Shown piece after piece: positions 48,034 to 59,790 of a stretch of DNA of 64,000 nt; position 1 is the stretch's first letter, and every line of letters begins with the position of its first letter. Location of the stretch: positions 55,778,773 to 55,842,772 of the forward strand of contig NC_079495.1 of assembly GCF_030052815.1 (NCBI RefSeq). The letters are read 5' to 3'. This DNA comes from Hevea brasiliensis. Its lineage: Eukaryota > Streptophyta > Magnoliopsida > Malpighiales > Euphorbiaceae. The notes under the pieces were generated by a model that saw only the letters and a program-made list of their open reading frames with translations, was not told the origin of the DNA and ran no database searches. The position numbers were made by a program, and so were the translations under genes.

Positions 48034-49380
48034 GACATCCCCACTGTATGTGATTTTTTGGATGTATTTTCGAAAGAGTTGCCGGGTTTGCCACCAAAGA
48101 GGTAGGTGGAGTTTGCTATAGAGGTTATGCCAGGTACTGGAACAATTTCCATTACTCCATATAGGATGGTACCTACTGAATTGAGAGAGTTGAAAGTTTA
48201 GTTACAGGAGCTACTGGATAAGGGTTTCATACACCTAAGTGTGTCACCATGGGGAGCACTGGTGTTATTTGTGAAGAAGAAGGATGACACACTATGGCTT
48301 TGTATAGATTACCGGCAGCTGAATAAGGTGACTGTGAAAAATAGATATCCTTTACCATGGATAGATGATCTGTTTGATCAACTAAAGGGAGCCGGTGTAT
48401 TCTCCAAAATAGATCTCAGATCAGGCTACCATCAGTTAAGGTTAAAGGAGACAGATGTGCCAAAAACTGCTTTCAGGACCCGGTATGGACACTATGAATT
48501 GGTATGGACCCAAAACTGCTTTGGGCTGACAAATGCACCAGCGGCTTTCATGGACCTCATGAACCGTATCTTCCATTCCTACTTGATAGTGGTCTTTATA
48601 GATAATGTTCTGGTGTATTCTAAGAATTAGGAGGAGCATGATGAACACCTGAGAGTAGTACTATAGACACTGTGGGAAAAGTAGTTGTATGCCAAGTTAT
48701 CCAAGTGTGACTTCTGGTTAGATGAGATATCTTTCCTTGGGCACATTGTATTAGCAGATGGGATCAGGGTAGATCCAAAGAAGATTAAAGTAGTAGTTGA
48801 ATGGAAGCCTCCCAGAAATGTAACAGAGGTCAGAAGCTTTTTGGGATTAGCTAGATACTACAGGAGATTTGTGAAGGGATTCTCCCTTATAGCAGCTCCA
48901 CTGACTAAGCTGCTACATGGGAATGTTAAGTTTGACTGGAATAACAAATGCCAAGCTAGCTTTGAAAAGCTAAAAGCTATGCTCACAGAAGCTCCAGTGT
49001 TGACACAGCCAGAGTCAGGGAAAGACTATGTGATCTACAGTGATGCCTCTCACAATGGATTTGGGTGTGTTCTGATGCAAGAAGGGAAAGTAGTTGCCCA
49101 TGCTTCCAGATAGCTAAGGCCACATGAAAAGAACCACCCAACACATGATTTGGAATTGGCGGCAATAATATTTATACTAAAGATATGGAGGCATTACCTA
49201 TATGGTGAAAAGTGCTATATCTACATTGATCACAAGAGTCTGAAGTACTTGCCAACCTAGAAGGAACTTAATCTGAGACAAAGGAGATGGATTGAATTCC
49301 CTAAGGATTATGACTATGTAATTGACTATCACCATGGAAAGGCAAATGTAGTGGCTGACGCACTGAGCAGGAAGTCCATG
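48034..49380 (+). pseudogene. E3 pol: RT and RNase H
   Basis: RT motifs in order: [48 protein letters not shown], then a disturbed stretch and [10 protein letters not shown] (48594-48623). The usual FIDDVL has its second catalytic Asp changed to Asn (GAT to AAT) and a few residues before it are missing, so polymerase activity would be lost. RNase H runs from about 49027 ([17 protein letters not shown]) through THDLELAAI and IDHKSLKYL to [17 protein letters not shown]. Stops are TAG (for example 48628, 48682, 49111, 49258). Confidence 0.82.
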
Positions 49381-50654
49381 ACGGCTTTGAGGGCACTAAA
49401 TGTTCACTTGTCCTTAGTTCCAAATGGGACTATTTTGGCTAAGTTATGTGTAAAGCCAAGTTTGCTACAGTAAATACAGGAAGTACAGATAAAAGATGAA
49501 AAGCTGATGACAATTATGGGCAGAGTTAAAGAGGGGAAGGAGACTGATTATGAGCTAAAAGGAGATGGGTGCCTGTATTATAAAGGCAGAATCCATGTAC
49601 TAAGAGATGAGAAACTGAAGAAGAATATCCTGAAAGAGGCACACAGTAGCTTCCATGCTATGCACCCTGGAAGTACCAAGATGTATCATGACTTGAAGGC
49701 ACAGTACTGGTGGCCTAGAATGAAGAAGGAGATTAGTGATTTTGTGACCAGATTTCTGACATGTCAGCAGGTTAAAGTTGAGCATTAGGTTTCATCAGGG
49801 TTGTTGCAACCTATATCTATACTAGAGTGGAATGGGATTGCATCACCATGGATTTTGTCACTGGGCTGCCATTGACACAGAAGAAGCATGATACCATCTG
49901 GGTGATTGTAGATAGATTAACAAAGTCAACACACTTCTTACCTATCAGAACCGACTACTCACTGGAGAAATTAGCAGAAATCTACATAGCTGAGATAGTA
50001 TGGTTACATGGAGTGCTAATATCGATCATATCTGAACGAGACCCAAGATTTACTTCGAGGTTTTGGAAGAAGGTACAGGAGTTGTTAGGCACTCAACTGC
50101 ACTTCAGTACAGCTTATCATCCTCAGACGGATGGACAGTCAGAAAGGGTGATTCAGGTAACCCTTAGAACTTAGTAAATTGTATAAATGTTAAAATATTA
50201 ATAATAATGACATAACATGAATGACATGATAGGTGCTGGAGGATATGCTTCGGAGCTACATTATTGACTTTGAAGGAAGTTGGGAGAAGTATCTTCCTTT
50301 GGTAGAGTTTGCTTATAACAACAGCTACCAAGCCAGCATAAAAATGGCTCCATATGAAGCTTTGTATGGGAAGAGATACAGGACTCCCTTATGCTGGACA
50401 AAAATGGGTAAGGAGAAAGTAGTGGGCCCAGACCTGGTGAGACAGACAAAGGAAAAAGTGAAGCTAATAAGAGATAACTTGAAAGTTGCCTCAGATAGAT
50501 AGAAGTATCATGCTGACCTAAAGAGAAAAGACATAGAGTATGAGGTTGGTGATTAGGTATTTCTCAAGGTATCACCTTGAAAGAAAGTGTTAAGATTTGA
50601 TAAAAAGAGTAAGTTAAGTCCTAGGTTTATTGGTCCATACGATATCATTGAACG
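49381..50654 (+). pseudogene. E3 pol: integrase, split by an intron-like insert
   Basis: The zinc domain is partly intact (HSSFHAMHPGSTKMY; the first Cys of CLTC is Phe). One base is missing near 49825. The catalytic core keeps [17 protein letters not shown] and [13 protein letters not shown]. Directly after VIQ a 76-bp insert follows (50157-50232), then VLEDMLRSYIIDFEGSWEKY, EFAYNNSYQASI, YGKRYRTPLCW and FIGPYDIIER, where an LTR interrupts at 50655. Stops: TAA about 49471, TAG 49786, 50500 and 50554, TGA 50578. The chromodomain is not in the window. Confidence 0.82.
50157..50232 (+). other. Intron-like 76-bp insert in E3 integrase
   Basis: Starts ATTCAG|GTAACC and ends GATAG|GTGCTG. It is A+T-rich and contains stops in the upstream frame (first at 50172). 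Removing exactly 76 bp rejoins the two integrase parts in phase (Gln then Val-Leu-Glu-Asp). The insert position lies just after the catalytic Glu of the core, before the GPY/F and chromodomain parts. The E2/E4 remnants have a 75-bp insert at the same codon boundary. Confidence 0.7.
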
Positions 50655-53600
50655 TGTAACACCCTCACCGTAAGTAGTCTGTACATCTTACTGTTTCGAT
50701 GACTAACATCTGTTCAGACAGTCAGAATGCCTAAAACTACATTTAAATGATAGTGAGGAGACATAAAATGATAGAATACCTGATAAGAAAATACGAGGAA
50801 AAATAAAAGATATGAAATGAAATTAGGTTAAATGAGCCGTGTCCCAAACCCGCGAGGAACCCTAGGAAATAATTTCCGGGGTTTAATTAAAAATTTACTG
50901 AGGTATAAATGACATTAAAAATGTCAAAGAAAATTTAATTAATTGATAAAGGTAAAAAAAAAATAGACAGTATAAAAATTAAAGGGGACCATCGGATTAG
51001 GGATTTGATCGGTATTACTAAAAAAGTAGGACTTAACTCGAAGAGGGGCATTTTGGTCATTTGGCACCTAAAGTTGACTTTTGACCAAAAAAAGTCCATT
51101 AAAATGGGTGATATTAAAAATTTAGAAAACTCCATAAAAATCCCATGAAAATATGAAATTACATGTAGTGTAATTAAAGGAACCTAAGTGGGGCTAATTA
51201 GAATTTTTAAAAATCATAGATTATTATATTAATAATCTAAGTTAGTAGGGGTATAAAAAGGCAAAATATGGTAGATTTTTCCACTAAGAAAAAGTCCCAC
51301 TTCCTCACACTCTCTCCCATGCCGAAACCCCATTCCATTGCCTTCCATTGATGCCTTGCATTGAAGCACTTAATCCCTCCATATCTTCACCTAAAGTCAC
51401 AAGTCCCTTCATTAAAGCTCATCCCCACACCTTGGGAAGCTTATAGCCAGCCAAGAAAAGGAAAAATTTTAAAGTTTTTACAAGGTTGATGAGCTGCCAA
51501 TAAAGGTAAGTGCACTAAATAAGTTTCTTTCTTCTTTAATTAGAATAAGCATGCAAAACTAAGTGTAAATTTCATGAAAAAAAAAAAAAAGAAACCTTGA
51601 GTATATGGGAATTTGAATTTCAGCAACCCTAGGAAGTGAATGGATTTCATGGTTTGATAGTTTAAATTGGGTTAATGAAGTTGGTTAATAAAGTTTAAAG
51701 TAGTAGAAATTGATTTGCATGGATGAATGCATGAGATTAAAATTTTGAAATTAGGGTTTGTAACCATGAATTGGGGATTTTGTCTTCTGCTTGAAACTGT
51801 CCAATTTGGCAGCCTTGATAAGCATGGATATTGATTAATTCATACATATAATTGGTGATTAATGATGTTAATTAAGGTGATTATAAGTATTAGAATTCAA
51901 TTGCATGAATATGATTGAGGTGGATAAATTGATTTAGGGTTTGAATGATTATTGACTTCTTAGTGAAACTGCCCAATTCGGAAACCTTGAAGGACTTAGG
52001 AGATGGGTAATTTCATGAATTAAATAGTGATTAATGGTGTTCATGGATAAGTGGAAGTGAATTAGATGTTGATAGTTGGAGTTACATATACTAGCATATT
52101 GTTTTCATGCGTGTGTTGTTGATTTTGACCAGTTGAACTAGGGTTTTGAATTGACTATTAAAGACTTGTGCAAACTGTTGAAAATTGATTGTATTGAGAT
52201 GCTTAATGATAATAGAAGTGCCATGAATGCTATTTGAAGTAAGGGAGTTGGAGGAGAAACGAAATTGGGAGTGTAATTTCCTTGTAGGTTGTGAAATTAT
52301 TGAAAACAGTTTGTAATTTGAGCTATAATTGACCTTGTGTGACTCCAATTGGTATGAGGCCAATTGGAGGTGAAATATGACCTAAAACATTCCATTTTCC
52401 ATGTAGAAGTCATGTCCAAATTCTGCCTAAAAAGTGACCAAAAGTTTGCCCTAATTCGGATTGCCATTTAGTGAACCCAGAAAATGACCAAATGAATAGT
52501 GTTCATTCATTTAGTCATATCTCATTGTAGATAGGTCCAAATGACCTGAAATTTATGCCATTGGAAAGCTTAGACATAGGGCTACAACTCTTGTGAAGAC
52601 ACCAAAGCCCAAAAATGCCATTAACTGAGTTAAATTGCTTGCCTAAGTAGGGACACCAAAACTGTCCAGAATTAAAACTGCCCAGAATTGCTAGACAAAG
52701 GCAAACTGACCAGTTTTGGTAAAGAGACCATAACTTGGTCCATAGAACTCCAAATACCCTGAAACTAGTGCCAAAATTTCAATAAGACATAGACCTACAA
52801 TAATGGTATTTTGACCAAAACCCAGAAATTAAGGAAACTAGGTCAATTAACTTGATTAAGTTGGCATACCAATTCTAGAAATGGTATAAATGACCATTAA
52901 CTCTAGAATAGTGCCTTAAGCATATCTCCCACTAGAAATCTTCAATGGAAATGAGCCATACCATTCTGGAAAGCTAAAAAATAGACCTTCAACTTTGTTT
53001 TAGACATTTTTCTCAACTTATGAATGTAAGAAGCTTAAATATTGGGTCAAAACTATTGACCTAATTGAAATCCTGTTACTACAAGACACTTGAGTCCAAA
53101 TTAATAATTTGACTATAAATAATTCTACAAGACTTGAAAAATCACAATAAAAAATTTTGAGTGACCATAAGACATAGGGAAACATATCCTATGAAGAATA
53201 GTATACCTAAATATGGCAGTAACCTACTCAAATAAAATTGGCAAAATATAATATCAAAACTACCTAGTAAGGGAACCAAAATTCAGAATTGACCTAGTTA
53301 TGGTTATTTGACCATAACTTGAGTTCGATAAATCCAAATGACATGATTCAAAAAGGAAAATAAAGACAAGACATAGAGGAACGTGTGGCCAAACAGTGGC
53401 CACAAATTATTCAATTTGATATGCAAAGTCAAGACACTAAAACTGAACCTAAAGAAAGATTTTTGAAACAAATTACATTTTGGTAGGGACTTACTCCTAA
53501 TAAGTCACTACATGCTAAATTACATGAAACAGGTATGTGGGACTCACTTTTCCACTGCAAAATGACATGAAAAGTCTAATAAAGAATTAATAATGCTTAA

Positions 53601-54602
53601 TTGCCCAAAGTAATCCTAGGCTTATGTATATTGTTTGGATTGATTAGTATACCAATTAGAGAATACAGATAGCAGTACTGCCACATGGATAATCATTAAC
53701 CGACAATATATGTCTGATATGATTGATCTATAGGCTCTATGTCTACTCGTTGGCCATCGTGCCTAAGTTTATTTCTAGCTTTGAAAGCCTGCTTGTTGGC
53801 CTTGTGTTTGACATGACAGATGTATACAGGATAGACATATGGCTGTCTAACCAGTATACTCCCTGGTATCTATCACTTATAGTCTGTTATAGGTTACTTG
53901 GGCACTGTTACAAATCAATTAAGACTAAAAATATATGAAATGATCAGAAAAGATACTGTTAAATCCAATTGTTCCCAAAGTGTAGAAAACTCATAAATAA
54001 CTTGGAAAATGTGGAATTTAGTATAGAATAATTATTTTAATTATTTAATTACATTTCTTTTAAATTATGCACCACTAAGCAATTTGCTTAGCGCGTTGAT
54101 TTTTCTATCAAGTAGGTATTGGAGACTAGACACAGCCGCAGCAGTAGTGCACTGATAGAGCTCTGACCAGATCTGCCACCGTCCAAAGTCACCTCAGTCT
54201 TTTGTATTTTGGTAGGGCCCATGCATATACTAGTATTTTGGTTCATTGTATAGGAATATTATGTAATTATAGTTATTATATATCTTGGACTGTAAATAAA
54301 GTTATTAATTTTTGTATATGAATTTCCATATTAATGAATGAATAAAAAATATATTTTCTTGAAATTATATAAGTAGAAATGATATGATATGACATGATGC
54401 ATATGGAAATATGAAATGATTTTTAATAAGTGAATAGTGAAACTCGCCAGATGTTAATAAAATAGAGGAGGCTCTACCTGGGTATCCACAGAAATAATTT
54501 GTGATAAAAAAGAAAATCTCCACATGTTTTAAATGAAGTTTAAAAGTAACAGTGAACAAGACAGTATAAGATAGGGTGCTCCGGCACCAAATGTGCACTC
54601 CT
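50655..54602 (+). mobile_element. Second E3-family LTR, inside E3 integrase, 3' end cut
   Basis: 3948 bp from TGTAACACCCTCACC, collinear with the E3 5' LTR to within about 45 bp of its end, where E4 is inserted. It cannot be the 3' LTR of E3 because it starts in mid-codon of the GPY/F module with no polypurine tract; left flank GAACG. Units recur at 52322, 52515, 52728, 52920, 53112 and 53312, with almost the same spacings as the first LTR. An extra diverged duplication near 51787/51960 makes it longer. Whether it is a solo LTR or the start of an element cannot be told here. Confidence 0.82.
54075..54091 (+). other. LTR hairpin 1 (CTAAGCA / TGCTTAG)
   Basis: Seven pairs, loop ATT. Confidence 0.6.
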
Positions 54603-55226
54603 TGTCACACCCTACCCCTCTGTAAGGCATGACATGATCCCGTAGTATACCTAATGAATTATCAACTCCGTCTACTGATAACCCATTAAATACACTACAA
54701 GGGATTTTAAAAACTTTTCTTACTTCTTTCACAGTGGTGAGCACTATTTACAGGTGTTAAAAACTTTTGTGAACTGAAGTGATAGAACTAACACATTTGA
54801 CTTATTTGGAATTTCTGTAAAAATTTTGACAGAGTGCCATCTGTATTTTGGATAAAAAAAGTTCTTCAGAAACCCTGTAAAAAGCACGTCAATATTTTTC
54901 CAAATCTCAACTCCAACAAAATTCAATACAATATTTTTCTCAACTCAATCCACAACAATTTTTCAGTATTTTCAAAGGATGAGATAAAAAAAATATAATA
55001 CAAATTTTACAAGTCAAAATAACTCATAATTCACTTTACAACTTCAATGTACAATTTTAATTTACAACTGCTCAAATAATTTACATACATATTATTACAT
55101 GCATACATCAGACCTATGTACATGGGTATACCTATAATATACCTGGAGCTGGTCTGAAAGTGTCTTCAAAGAAACTTACTCACTGCTCTATGCTCTTCTT
55201 ACCTGCGACAGCATACAAAGCTATCG

Positions 55227-55243
55227 CTGAGTGGTAAACTCAG
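55227..55243 (-). other. LTR hairpin 1 (CTGAGT / ACTCAG)
   Basis: Six pairs with a 5-nt loop; the 5' LTR copy is at 62264-62280. Confidence 0.6.
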
Positions 55244-56900
55244 TGATGCACAACTATAATTTAAAACATAGTACAATATACATTGACAAAATTTACAGTA
55301 AATAATTTGGAAATCTGAATACTCATCAAATTCCAAAACTCAAAATATTCATTGCCAATAATGTAAATCATTTGTATAAATGACTTTGATCACAAAATTC
55401 AATTTATCAAATCGTGACTAACCATTTAAGTAATTCCAACAAAATCAATTATACATAAACCATAATTGAAATCACAATTCTTTACCATTCAAAGCCATTC
55501 TGTATCTCAAAAATCATTATGTATCTCAAAAATCAATCTTTATCTCAAAACCATGTTGTATCCCAAAAACCATGCTGTAGCTCAAAAACCATGTTGTATC
55601 TCACAAATCATTCTTTATCTCACTAACTATGCAAGACTAATCCGATAGGGCCATCTTCGATGTGATTCTAACTCCCTATGGTCGGGGAGGTCGAATCAGA
55701 TTCTAACTCCCTATGGTTGGGGAGGTCGAATCATCGTGCACAGTACCATCACAATAATGAATCTTCCGCAAAGGCCATAACGATAAAATAAACTTAGATC
55801 TAACCTCAAATCAGAGGAAAATCTAAGCCTGTGCACGTACCATGGTAATCAAAACACAACTAACTCCATTGTCTTCTCAACAAATGAGAGAGACGGGTAA
55901 TAACCTAGTCAAGCATCTATAGTGAGATATAAAATAATATCACAATCCTTTCAGTGAGCATAAATTACAATACAATTCGATTCAAAGTCAATTCCAATAT
56001 CCAATAATTTTTATGCTCATCGCAATTTAAATCATAAATTTGTATTTTTCCATGAAAATTACCATCACAATTCAAAACATGTTCTATCACAATTTTCCAA
56101 AACATAATTATTCAATCCATAACAATGCATAATACTTGTGGAAATACCATTTCACAAAGCTAAGTTCATACATACTATAACAATTTCAATAATCATTGAA
56201 TCAAATCCAATGCTTGTTAAACATAATACATAAGAAAAATATGTCATTTAATCATATGAAATATTCAAAACAAAATCAGTTAAAAACTAGCTGTGCACAA
56301 ACCTCTGATTACTGTCTCTGTCCGACTCAGTGTTTCCTTCCCTTTCCCTGAGTCTTTACTAACTGAGAAACACAATTTGAAGTGTTTCAGTACTAAATTA
56401 AATTGTCTCTATCGATAATGTTTGACAAATAATTCACTGAAAGCTATTATTTGCTTAATCACCTAATATACCGACCCTCGATGCGTTTTAGGTAAATTAG
56501 GTTTTAGTGTCATTAATATGTCACATTCGATAGGGTTTTAGGGTTGGTACGTTTTACCAAACTCATTTCCTTGTTTAGTGCATTTTAATGCAACTTGCTG
56601 GATTTCGGTATACTAGTTTGACCTAGCCGGACGACCTAGTTCCCTCGGTTTTCGGGTTTCGGTCAAAACTACAAACTTGTAGATCTATGTCTTATGGAAC
56701 GCGGGGCAAAATTTTAGGTCATTCTGAGTTAAGTAGACCAAGTTATTATACTATTGCTGGTCAAATGGCATCAAATTAGGTCAATTTTAGGTCAATTTGG
56801 TCAACTTTGGTTCGGCCAGTTTTTGGACCCGAACTTGTGCAAGCTGTTTGACTTGCTTATGGTCATTTCTGGGCTTTGGTGTCTTCATAAGACTTGTAGG

Positions 56901-57000
56901 TATGGGTCTTAACTATTCATGGTTAAAATTTCAGGTCAATTGGACCTGTTTATGGGTCTTAACTATTCATGGTTAAAATTTCAGGTCAATTGGACCTGTT
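56901..57000 (-). repeat. Perfect 50-bp tandem duplication
   Basis: Two identical 50-bp copies starting TATGGGTCTTAACTATTCAT at 56901 and 56951. E2 LTRs have one copy, so it arose in this LTR or its close parent. Confidence 0.95.
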
Positions 57001-58690
57001 TTGAGTGAGTTATGGCCTAAACACTAACTGCTGCCCAAATGGTCAGTTTTCAGGTTTCAATTGCACTTAATCCGAATTGGTCATTTTTCATGTCACCTTG
57101 CAAGCAGAATTTTGGTATGCTTTCTCAATGAAAGTTGGCACATTTTGTGCCTAGTTTCACCTCCAATTGGTCTCATACCAATTGAGGTTACACATTTAAA
57201 GTTATAGGCTAAAATGCATATTGCCCTTAATTACCTTGCTTAAACATACATCAATGACACATTTACCTTACTATATGTCCACTTCCCTTACCAATTCTGT
57301 TTTGATACATTACCAAAACCATATACCACTTCACTTTAAAGTCACTTTGGGCAGATTACAAATATCCTCAACACACCAATTAAAACTCTAATTCACAAAG
57401 TCCAAATACAACCATAAATACACATAAACATTTCTTGTTTTTACATACACTTTACACAACTAATTCATATACATATCCATCAATCCTCAATGTCATAATT
57501 CTGCCAATATCTTCCTGAACTCATACATTTATCAAAGAGTCCCAAGGCTGCCGAATTGTCCCACAATGCCAAAGTGTCCTACAATTCATCAATTTTCATT
57601 CCAAGTGCACAATTACCATATACATGTGGAATTAATTTACTTGGACATTAAATCACCCTAATCAATATAATTTCTCATCAAATATATGTATAAACATTTC
57701 ATTAAACATATAACTCCATGGCTGTCCAAAATGGACATATCAATAACTCCTCAAACTTAAAAATCTCCTTCACAATTCAAACACCCATAACAAGTATACA
57801 AAGTTTAACAAAGCAATGTTCAAAAATACAAACTTACCTTTGGTTGGGACTTGTTAAACCTTCACTAAACTTCTTGATTTTGGTATCAAACTCTTCCTTG
57901 TGATGTGGGGACAATTTTTAATGAAGCTACCTAGGTGATTAGAGGTGAAATGAAGGAGTGGATCAAGCTTGAAGAAAAATGGCCATGGAGGTTTTGGGAG
58001 CTTTTCATTCACGGCAATGGAGGTTTCTAATGTTGAAGATGATATTTTAGTGGAGCAATCTGCCCACTTAATACATTTTAAAATCCCTTAGTGGTCCACT
58101 CACATTAGTTAATTCATTTAATATGTTTAATGTGCTAATTACACACTTTCACTCCACTTTTGGTTATTTGCATTAGATACCACTAAACTAATTTTTCATT
58201 TTATTTTCTAAGTGTAATATTATTTATTTTTTTATGGACATTTAGGTCAAAAGACAATTCGGGATTTCAAATGACCATAATGCCCCTGTTCGGGTTGCAT
58301 TCCCGATTTTTCGGTAACACCGGGTTTTGTCTGTTTTTTGATTTCTCACTTTTCTTTGTACTAATTATTTAATTTTTCTTTGATCTTTCTAATGATATTC
58401 CTACTTCAATTGATGTCTCTTTAAGTCCTAAAAATATTTTCCAGGGTTCCCCGCGGTCCAGGGCCAGTCAACGTTCCACGCCGTGACTTCCCGGTGCAGT
58501 CACCCATCGCTAGGGTTCCCGGCTCGCTTAACTTGATTACATTTCTTTGCTATTATTTTTCCTTTGTTTATTTCATTATTTTATGTCTCCTCACTCATAT
58601 TGAAATGTAGTTCTAGGCATCCTAGCTGTCCGGACAACACTGGTCACCGGAGCAGCAGAACGCACTACCGAACTTAGGGGTGTTACAATT

Positions 58691-58701
58691 CTGCCCCCCT
58701 T
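58691..58701 (-). promoter_or_regulatory. E4 polypurine tract
   Basis: AAGGGGGGCAG on the minus strand, just before the 3' LTR. Confidence 0.8.
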
Positions 58702-58733
58702 AAATAAATTTCGTCTCGAAATTTTACCTGGTA

Positions 58734-59790
58734 TTAGTCTCTGAACAGCTGTGGGTGCTGTCTCCTCATATCCTCTTCACGTTCCCAAGTAGCTTCCTAG
58801 CCTGAATGATGGTTCCACAGCACTTTAACCAGGTGTATCTGTTTATTCCTCAGCTGCTTTACCTCATAAGCCAGAATTTTTATGGGTTCTTCCTCATATG
58901 AGAGGTCTGGATTTACTTCAATCTCTTCAACTGATAGTACATGAGATGGGTCAGATCTGTACCTCCTTAACATGGACACATGAAAGACACTGTGTATCCT
59001 TGCTAGCTCTGGAGGTAATGCCAACCGATATGCCAAAGGACCCACTCTTTCTAGAACCTCATATGGTCCGACGAAACGAGGACTCAGTTTCCCCTTTCTG
59101 CTAAATCTCATAATTCTCTTCCAAGGAGAAACTTTGAGGAATACCTTATCACCCACTGCATATTCAATATCTCTTCTTTTCAAATCAACATAGGACTTCT
59201 GACGATCTGATGCAGCCTTGAGTCTATATCTAATCAATCTGATCTTTTCCTCTGTCTACTGAACAATTCTGGCCCAATCATCTTCCTTTCACCTACTTCA
59301 TCCCAACATAAGGGAGTTCTGCACTTTCTGCCATACAAAGCTTCATATGGAGGCATCCCAATGCTTGATTGGTAGCTGTTGTTATAAGCAAACTCAATCA
59401 AAGGCAAGTGTGTATCCCAACTACCTTCAAATTCAATAACACAAGCCCATAGCATATCCTCCAATATCTGAATAACCCTTTCAGACTGGCCATCTGTCTG
59501 TGGGTGGAATGCTGTGCTGAATTTCAATCTAGTTCCTAGGGCTCTCTGAAGACTACCCCAGAATCTAGAAGTGAACCTAGGATCTCTGTCAGATACAATT
59601 GATACTGGCACTCCATGCAATTTTACAATCTCATATATGTACATTCTGGCCAATCTTTCCAGGCTATAGTCCATCCGGACTGGCAAAAAGTGAGCAGACT
59701 TGGTTTGTCTATCAATTATAACCTATACTGCATCATGACTATTCTGTGTCCTCAGAAATCTCATCACAAAATCCATAGTTATCTGTTCCC
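58734..59790 (-). pseudogene. E4 second integrase and chromodomain
   Basis: Read leftward from about 59790. The catalytic core has the TMDFV strand (ATG at 59773-59775), [13 protein letters not shown] and [14 protein letters not shown], so all three acidic residues are present, followed without any insert by [18 protein letters not shown]. Then come YGRKCRTPLCW, VGPYEVLERVGPLAYRL, HVSMLRRYRSDPSH and the chromodomain-like tail, with natural stop TAA at 58734-58736. Defects: TAG for Trp near 59730, one missing base with a TAG near 59255-59275, and TAG at 58797 for Gln in HHSGQEATWE. There is no zinc-binding N-terminus. This is the best-preserved copy of the family's integrase. Confidence 0.82.

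Larger units (their letters stand above)
42376..54602 (+). mobile_element. E3, second chromovirus family, cut by a same-family LTR
   Basis: 5' LTR, degenerate primer-binding site, gag, protease-RT-RNase H-integrase up to the GPY/F module, where an LTR of the same family begins at 50655. The rest of E3 (chromodomain, polypurine tract, 3' LTR) is not in the window; it should lie beyond the inserted LTR and E4. Relative to E1 the coding order is the same but sequence identity is clearly lower, so it is a separate family. Confidence 0.85.
54603..58687 (-). repeat. E4 3' LTR
   Basis: 4085 bp; on the minus strand TGTAACACCCCTAAG...GGGTGTGACA. Contains hairpin 1 (55227-55243), the 19-bp TTTTTGAGATA-type repeats (about 55489-55625), the duplicated GACCATAGGGAGTTAGAATC stretch (about 55665-55732) and a perfect 50-bp duplication (56901-57000) absent from E2 LTRs. 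Confidence 0.9.

Noticed and set aside
50655..54602. Reading the second E3-family LTR as the 3' LTR of E3
   Set aside because: It begins in mid-codon of the GPY/F module with no polypurine tract and no chromodomain before it.
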